In this document: positions 57,587 to 64,000 of the stretch, in pieces
How positions within the stretch are numbered: the first letter of the stretch is position 1
Layout of the letters: each line of letters opens with the position of its first letter
From: Scortum barcoo
Taxonomy: Eukaryota; Chordata; Actinopteri; Centrarchiformes; Terapontidae
Direction of reading: 5' to 3'
Assembly: GCA_023238725.1 (NCBI GenBank)
Contig: CM041553.1
Location: 12,081,492 to 12,145,491 of the forward strand
DNA: 64,000 nucleotides
The notes under the pieces: generated by a model
Told to the model about the DNA's origin: nothing
Databases searched by the model: none
The model's input: the letters and a program-made list of their open reading frames with translations, nothing else
Position numbers and translations under genes: made by a program

Positions 57587-59366
57587 GAGCTAGCTTGTCT
57601 TTCCTCCTCTCCTTCCCTCCCCTCTGTGCTCCCCTACCCTCTCTTCTGCCCTGCTCTGATATCCCTGCTTCTGTTAATCACTTCATAGTGCAGACTCACA
57701 CACATATACACACACCCAGATAGAGACTCACACAAGGGCCAAGGAAGGGGAGTAATGAAGCTGGCTAAATGTTTTCAGCCGGGCTCTCCATCATGTCACC
57801 AAGGCAACCTTGGCTGGAGGTCAACCCGCCGGAGACTCCCTCTGAACAGAAGGGAGCGGGGTGAGAGTCCGTGTGTATACTTACTGTGTGGTGACACAAA
57901 AAGAAGTATGAAGAGTGCAAGAAAGTGAGAAAGGGACAGATGATGTTGGTGATGGTTTGTGTGTGAGAAGAGATAAACTGTCCCCATCCCAGTCTGTGTG
58001 TCCATTTTTGTATGTGTGCGGGAAAATAGAAAATAAAGGAAATATATTGATGGGGTGAGATTAGGCTAGGGTGATATAACTTATAAATATGTCTACAGAC
58101 CATGTATGAGATATATCTCAGTACACATGTTATCGTTGCATTTCTCTGCAGAGCACATGTGCACAGTGGAAAAACAGTACTAAACAAAACAAATGAAAAA
58201 CTAAAATAAGACTTAAGATAAGACTACACATAAAGAAACGAAAAAAAAAAAAAAAAACACACTGCCATTTTCCTTCATTACTGAAATTCTGACCTGTTTT
58301 TTCATTTGCCAGATTGAGTGGAATATTTAAATGGTTGGATGACACATTGATGTAGCTGAAGAAACAGATTGGTGCTGCTGCCTTTTAGTAGAAATATTTT
58401 GAGGAACATAGCAGTTTGTTTCACACCTTCCTTCCCATACAAAAAAACCTCCATATGATTGACCTACTGTTGTTTTTTTCTGAATGAATTCCCCTGTAGG
58501 CACCTCTGCTCTGTGAACTTCCTCCGTTTTGAACTGACATTAACTAGACTATTAGACATTAACTAACTAACTATCAAAATAACGGTGGGGTGGTTAATTA
58601 GTTTGGAGAGTCTGTTACTGAGAGGGAGAGTAAGTCTCCTGCATGTAAATTCTTTTAATGGAAAAATAAATAACTAAAACATCAAGACATCAAAGCAGAT
58701 GGAAAATTATTTAATATGTGTTGAGGAAAGCAAACTGGATGAAGTGACAACTTGGCTGAGTTAATTACAAGTGTGGCATCATTTTGTGTCTGTGAGAGTG
58801 GTGTCAACAGTAGGATCCTTCCAGGTCACTGCAAATGAGGAAGGAGAGACCACCACCCTACTCAATGTGGCAGGGAAATATGGCTGACTCATGATGATTT
58901 TCAAGGAGAAGCAATTGCGTCATCAGTGGTGGTGCCCAACAACACATTGGTCAAAAAGAAATATGGTCCATCTGGTCCACGCAGTCTCTTTCAAATGATG
59001 AAAAATAAAAACCAAACACATCACAATAAGTAAATACAATAAATTCAAATGCACACTTGAAGTTTAAAGTTGCAGCACATATGTTCCAAGCCAACAATGA
59101 CACATTGTGAGTTTTGTATTGTAATGTGCATAATAAGAGTAACGAGTAAGACCGAACAGTACTAAAGCAAGGTAGGCAAGGTGACTGCAGAGGTATATCA
59201 TTTTGTATGATACATTTAGTCAACCCTTGCCTTATAAGTACCACGACTCTACAGCATTAGTGGTAGTTGGCATGTACCGCTACCTTTCGCTACCTAGAGT
59301 AACATCATCAGTTAGCATTACATTTAACAAGCATCTATCTGTAGACTGGAGAAATATATGTATATA

Positions 59367-59370
<4 letters not shown>

Positions 59371-59443
<73 letters not shown>
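59371..59443 (+). repeat. (TA)n microsatellite
   Basis: About 35 TA units after a TG-containing lead-in. Confidence 0.97.
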
Positions 59444-59445
<2 letters not shown>

Positions 59446-60464
59446 TCCTGCTTTATTATTTGAGTTTTATAGTTTATATTTATTGTGTTTGTTTGAATTG
59501 TTTTAATGAGCTACAAGACTCAGGCCTTTGACATCTCCGGGACAATGTCTGTACTCATATTTATGATTACTCCAGCTCTAATGTGAAGAAAGAAATAAAC
59601 TTCCTTCGCCTCCAGCTTCTACCTATTAAGACACACCAAAAGCATAAATTCAGCAATATAATGAACAAATAGTAAAATAGTACTTGTGTATTTTCGGCTC
59701 CAGGCTTGTAAACTATTACTTTAAATCATGTTTCAGCGTTTGTACAATTTGCCCATGCCAAAATGAATCGCTGACTCCCTTTCAAGCAACTGCTAATTTG
59801 TTGCTCTTTCCCTAAATTAGAAAAAAAAAAAAAAGTAAATTAATGTTATACAGCATAACTGCCCGGTTTTATCTACTCGACATAGAAATTTCACTCCTCT
59901 TGCCCAGCCCTCTTCCTAAAGAAAAACTTTTGTTTCTCAGTATGCAGAGGGCTTAACACCCACCCCTCACCATGCACCAATAAAGCCTGTATACCAGCAG
60001 TAGCTTCAGCCCCAAGCCTAAATAAATTTCCCTTGATAGTCTCTGTCTCTCTCTAAACCAATATATGTCCATCACTTTAAAGTGTCACCTCTTTTTCCCA
60101 CTTTGTGTTCACGTTTGGACACATCCAAAGTAAAAAGGAGTTTTAGCATCCACTGTGTTTTAGTTTCTATAGGAAGTATACCTGTGTGTGTAGCTGGGGT
60201 TGTACTGTATGCTTGAGCTGCAGTTTGCATTGGGAAAAGGTTATTAAAGGGAACTGCAGTAGAGAGGGAAACTGGAGTATTTATTGTGGCCGGGGCAGGT
60301 CGTACAGAGCCTTAACTGGAAAGACTGGGACATGTTTCATAGAGGAATAAACTGTAATGACTTTGTCCTCTGAGGGGTGACCACAAGATAGCAGATGTGT
60401 TTATAGTCTTGTGTGTCTGTGTGTGCAGATGGAGTATAATACTTTTTCTGTGGAGGTGTGCACA

Positions 60465-60497
<33 letters not shown>
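60465..60497 (+). repeat. (CA)n microsatellite
   Basis: About 15 CA units. Confidence 0.95.
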
Positions 60498-60499
<2 letters not shown>

Positions 60500-61516
60500 T
60501 AGACCCAGACCATATTATATTATACATGACACATGACTTTGGGTGCCATTTGTCAAGAAAACTACTCAAGGCAACTATTTTTAGATTGTCAACTTATGAA
60601 ATATATTAGCAGGATGGAAAGTAAACATTAGTATTATAGCCCAGTGTCCCTGGGAATTAGGTCTATATTGGACATTTCTGCACCACACAATTTATGTCCA
60701 TTGTTCAGTGCTATTGTGGAAAGTATTGTTAGCTTTATGTAGTGAGGCACAGAGTACTGTAAGGGCATGTAGCACATATATCTTTCAAATTAACAGCAGC
60801 CTTCTAACCATAATCTCATCTAAGATGTTGATGTTGGATGTCAAAAAACATTCTGGGTTTTGTAGAAATTTCCAGTATTAGTCTTGTTGTCTGCTTACTA
60901 AGTTGAGTATGACATGAGGTGTTATACTTTTGTACTATGTTTAGGTTTTATTTGTAAAGGATTTTTTAAAGGATTTTTTTTTCACTTAATAGTGTATTAA
61001 TGGAAAGTGGCAGAAAATGTGCAACAAAAGGTCCCCATCAAGAGCTTTATCATTTTAAATGGCATTATACTAAAACTACATAAACCAAAAATGATCTGTT
61101 CATTTAACAGTAGGACAACCATCATGGACAGTTTGATCTTGAAATATGTGGGTTCAGTTTTGAAAATATGGAACAAACTATAGTCCAAGAACAGTGCTGT
61201 TAACCTCCAAGCTAAATTTGTATTTTCATGTCATTCCCCATTGTGCCTTTCCTCAGCATAACTTCAGATGACATGTTGCCGTTGGCCCATCTGACCCCTG
61301 ATGTCCGTGAATTACATCACAACACATCTCTTACCTCTAATGGCTAAGCTGGCATTGAGGGAAGAAAGTGTCATCCAGCTTGCAAAACACACTGTTAGTT
61401 CAACTTAAAATCATGCTGGCTGCCTTCGGTATTTGAAGTCAAACAATGACAGACAGCGACTGCATATAAATAGTGAAAATGGGATGTGGGCCGCAGAGCA
61501 ATACAATAAATACAGT

Positions 61517-61815
61517 GGCAAAGCTGGTAGACACATACCCCAAAAGACTTGCAGCTGTAATTGCAGCAAAAGGCGGTTCCACAAAGTATTGACTCAGGGG
61601 GGCTGAATACTTTTGCACACCGCACTTTACAATTTTTTATTTGTAAAAAAAAATTAAAATCATGCATAATTTTCTTTCTACTTCACAATTGTATTGCCAC
61701 TTTGTGTTGGTCTTTCACATAAAATTCCAATAAAATATATTTATGTTTGTGGTCGTAATGCGTGACAAAATGTGGAAAAGTTCAAGGGGTATGAATACTT
61801 GTGCAAGCCACTGTA
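61517..61815 (+). mobile_element. Tc1/mariner-like transposon 3' remnant
   Basis: GGCGGTTCCACAAAGTATTG and GACTCAGGGGGGCTGAATAC followed by CACTTTGTGTTGGTC and GTATGAATACTTGTGCAAG match the transposase stop region and 3' terminal repeat of abundant fish Tc1-like elements. The final CCACTGTA at 61808-61815 is the terminus. The transposase body and the 5' end are missing. Confidence 0.75.
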
Positions 61816-64000
61816 AAAAGAAACTGAGGTCATCTTAATATTATATTTACCCGGTGCAGCTTGATAAACCTGTGATTCACAAAGTAGAAAACAAAAAATG
61901 AAAACAAAGTTGACAGATATATGAGACACACTCGTATCTCGCAAATGAGCAGACTGAAATACCAATGTGAACAAGAAAGGGTGAAACATTTTTTCAAGTA
62001 AAAGTACTACTTTATTTTATGAAAAACTTATTGTTAATGACCCACTTTCATCACTTGGTGACCATAAAAATAATATTCCATCGCACCCACTAGACCTCAG
62101 TGATGACAGACCCACCTCTTGACCACAGTTACATTTTATGTGCCGGGTGAATCCCAGCCTAGCTGTGCCAAAGAGAAAACACAAGAAAGGAATAACCAAG
62201 TAGAGACATCCTGAGACATCCTGGATCTCGACATCTTCCTGGGCAAGCCCTACTCGATTGAAGTCGCAAACCTTCCAATAACATTTGGTGCCTCACTGGA
62301 TGCTCCTGTTTTCCCCAGACATCTGTTAAAAAAAGAGGAAAAAGACATTTAGGAGCAGGTGGCCACTGCTATGGTGGCTTTATCTGTGCCAACGGAGGAA
62401 AATAGGAGGAAAAATCTCATTGCACCAATCAAAGCTAGCAACAAAATTGGACAACCACTGTCATCATCACTCTGAAAGCCAAGTGCTATACTCACATTTA
62501 CTCTATATGCTATAGACTACCAACTGAAGATAGCCAAAATTATGCCTGGGCAATATATGACAGCAACACTACAGTTTGTAATTGTGTGGATGATGTCATT
62601 TTCATTGCTTTGTCAAAGAAGAAGAATAACGTAAGCTGCGGGGAGACTTGACCTTCATTTCAATACCTCACCACAATGGAGGACACTTAAGGGCTCCTTT
62701 GTCTGTTTAATGGTAACATTAAAGGACATGTTTACTGTGTTGGGTAACATTCACTCAACTTAACAGTCTGCCTGGCTGAAGTTAGTGATGCTAAACCGCT
62801 GAAGCTCTCTAAAGTTGTCCGATGCTCAGGATCATCTTCTCTGTATTTTTTATTTTTGGTAGTTTTGATGGAGGAATCAGTCTTCTCCTCTGAAAAAACC
62901 CCCACAAATGTCAAAACTCAGGTCAGTCATTAAAGACAATCCCCACGGCAGAGTCAGTGTGATACAATAGGCTTTAACAGTGTCCTCCTCTCTGTGCAGA
63001 ATGGTGTGGACCTGACACTTGAGCGCCATTACTCGAGAACAGATGGGACTGTTGATGCAAGAACTGGTCAGGACTGCTGGCATAGCAATATTATAATGAA
63101 CTGAACGAGCTCTTGCAGTCTGTGAAATGTGTTGCCATAGTTTTATCCAACATCTGGCTGTGTCTGGCTGAGCTCATCATCACCCAGATACACCACAAGG
63201 GAAACATCCCACTGACAGAGCTATTCAGGGAGATCTCTAAGCCTCTTGTACCTCTGCAAGCTGCTGCCACAGTTTGTCATTGTGCCCTCCATAAAAGTAA
63301 CTCATGAGATGAGTGGAATGGTTGCTGAAAATGAAGAGTCAGGATGTCGACTAACTTGTTTCTGATCTATGGGTAGAAATGGACTAAATACAATAAAAAA
63401 TTAATTTAAATAGTCACCTCCCTGTCTGAGAGTGGTGGTGGATCAAAGGTTTGCAACGTGGTTTGAACCAGGCACCTTCATCTATGTTGCCATGCACTCA
63501 TCTGATTTTACACACATGGGTGAACAACATGCAGGTTAGTTCAATCTGAAAATCTAGTTTCCCCTAGTCACTTTCCCCTACAACATTACTCATGGGAGGA
63601 ATTTTAAATGAACAATGCTGTTTATTTGTTAAAACTCTGAGGAGGCATCATAATGTGGTGAATTTCTGTTACATAAAGTTGACTTGAGGTATTCTGCGTA
63701 TTCGGAGCTTATCTGACAGCATGATACTTTGTGTAGCTAACAAACATCTGTGAAAGCTAAGATGCCGTTCAAAGTTGTTCACTCATTTTATTTACTGATC
63801 ACTAATCTTTCTCAGAAATTTCAAAATGGTTTTCACTGATGTTTACTCCAAATGTTTACCCCGCAATTATGTGACAGAAGCAAAGGGTTCATTTTCATTC
63901 ACATGGACATTGTGCTTGGACATAAACATGTGTGTCTGTCTGTACTCTCAGGACAGTGATGTATGTTACACATCTACTCCTGTCATTTCCACCCTTGTGC
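61816..64000. other. No gene recognised at the right end
   Basis: Some stretches translate to protein-like runs without a named family: 62240-62340 (LDIFLGKPYSIEVANL) and 63113-63307 (LCLAELIITQIHHKGN). They have no consensus splice borders that would join them. They may be pseudogene pieces or chance. Confidence 0.35.

Larger units (their letters stand above)
57583..61516. other. No gene recognised
   Basis: Short coding-like strings, for example around 58800-58890, are broken by stops and have no family I can name. A poly-A run lies at 58239-58257. Otherwise only microsatellites. Confidence 0.45.

Noticed and set aside
1..64000. CRISPR array, operon or phage content
   Set aside because: The introns, splice signals and fish repeats show a vertebrate chromosome; tandem repeats here are microsatellites without spacer structure.

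Overview
The window is vertebrate genomic DNA, most likely from a teleost fish. The protein-coding genes are split into many short exons with consensus GT/AG borders. The repeats are typical of fish: a Rex3/RTE LINE, L2-type LINE tails, non-autonomous hAT elements, a Tc1-like remnant, a Ty3/Gypsy element and long CA/TA microsatellites. Nothing prokaryotic is present. A 500-base run of N at 49510-50009 is an assembly gap.

Layout: (1) 1.8-3.3 kb, + strand: a goose-type lysozyme gene (lyg) with four visible coding exons and intact catalytic residues; the exon carrying the first codon was not found. (2) 3.9-8.0 kb, - strand: a complete five-exon gene of the GFI1/GFI1B family, about 320 residues, with an N-terminal SNAG repressor motif and five C2H2 fingers. 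The segment that should be finger 2 has lost its zinc ligands. It converges on lyg, about 0.7 kb stop to stop. (3) 18.6-39.7 kb, - strand: evi5l, a TBC-domain Rab GTPase-activating protein with a long coiled-coil tail. Nineteen coding exons join in phase to about 856 residues, including an 11-codon cassette microexon. (4) 39.7-49.4 kb: repeat-rich DNA with no recognisable exon; the 5' end of evi5l may lie here or beyond the window. (5) 50.0-54.3 kb, - strand: a Ty3/Gypsy-type LTR retrotransposon with gag, a CCHC knuckle, an unexpected MYND-type zinc finger, protease, reverse transcriptase, RNase H and the start of integrase, which is cut by the gap. (6) 54.3-64 kb: no gene recognised; L2 and Tc1 remnants and microsatellites.

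The three host genes are not known to work as one pathway. Lyg is an innate-immune muramidase, the GFI1-like protein a nuclear repressor, and EVI5L a regulator of Rab trafficking. The informative context is evolutionary: a GFI1-family gene sits beside an EVI5-family gene, as GFI1 sits beside EVI5 in mammals, but here the EVI5-family member is EVI5L and the GFI1-family member is strongly diverged. The most unusual item is the MYND finger inside the Ty3/Gypsy gag-protease region. Family names rest on residue patterns and remembered family features; no database search was possible.
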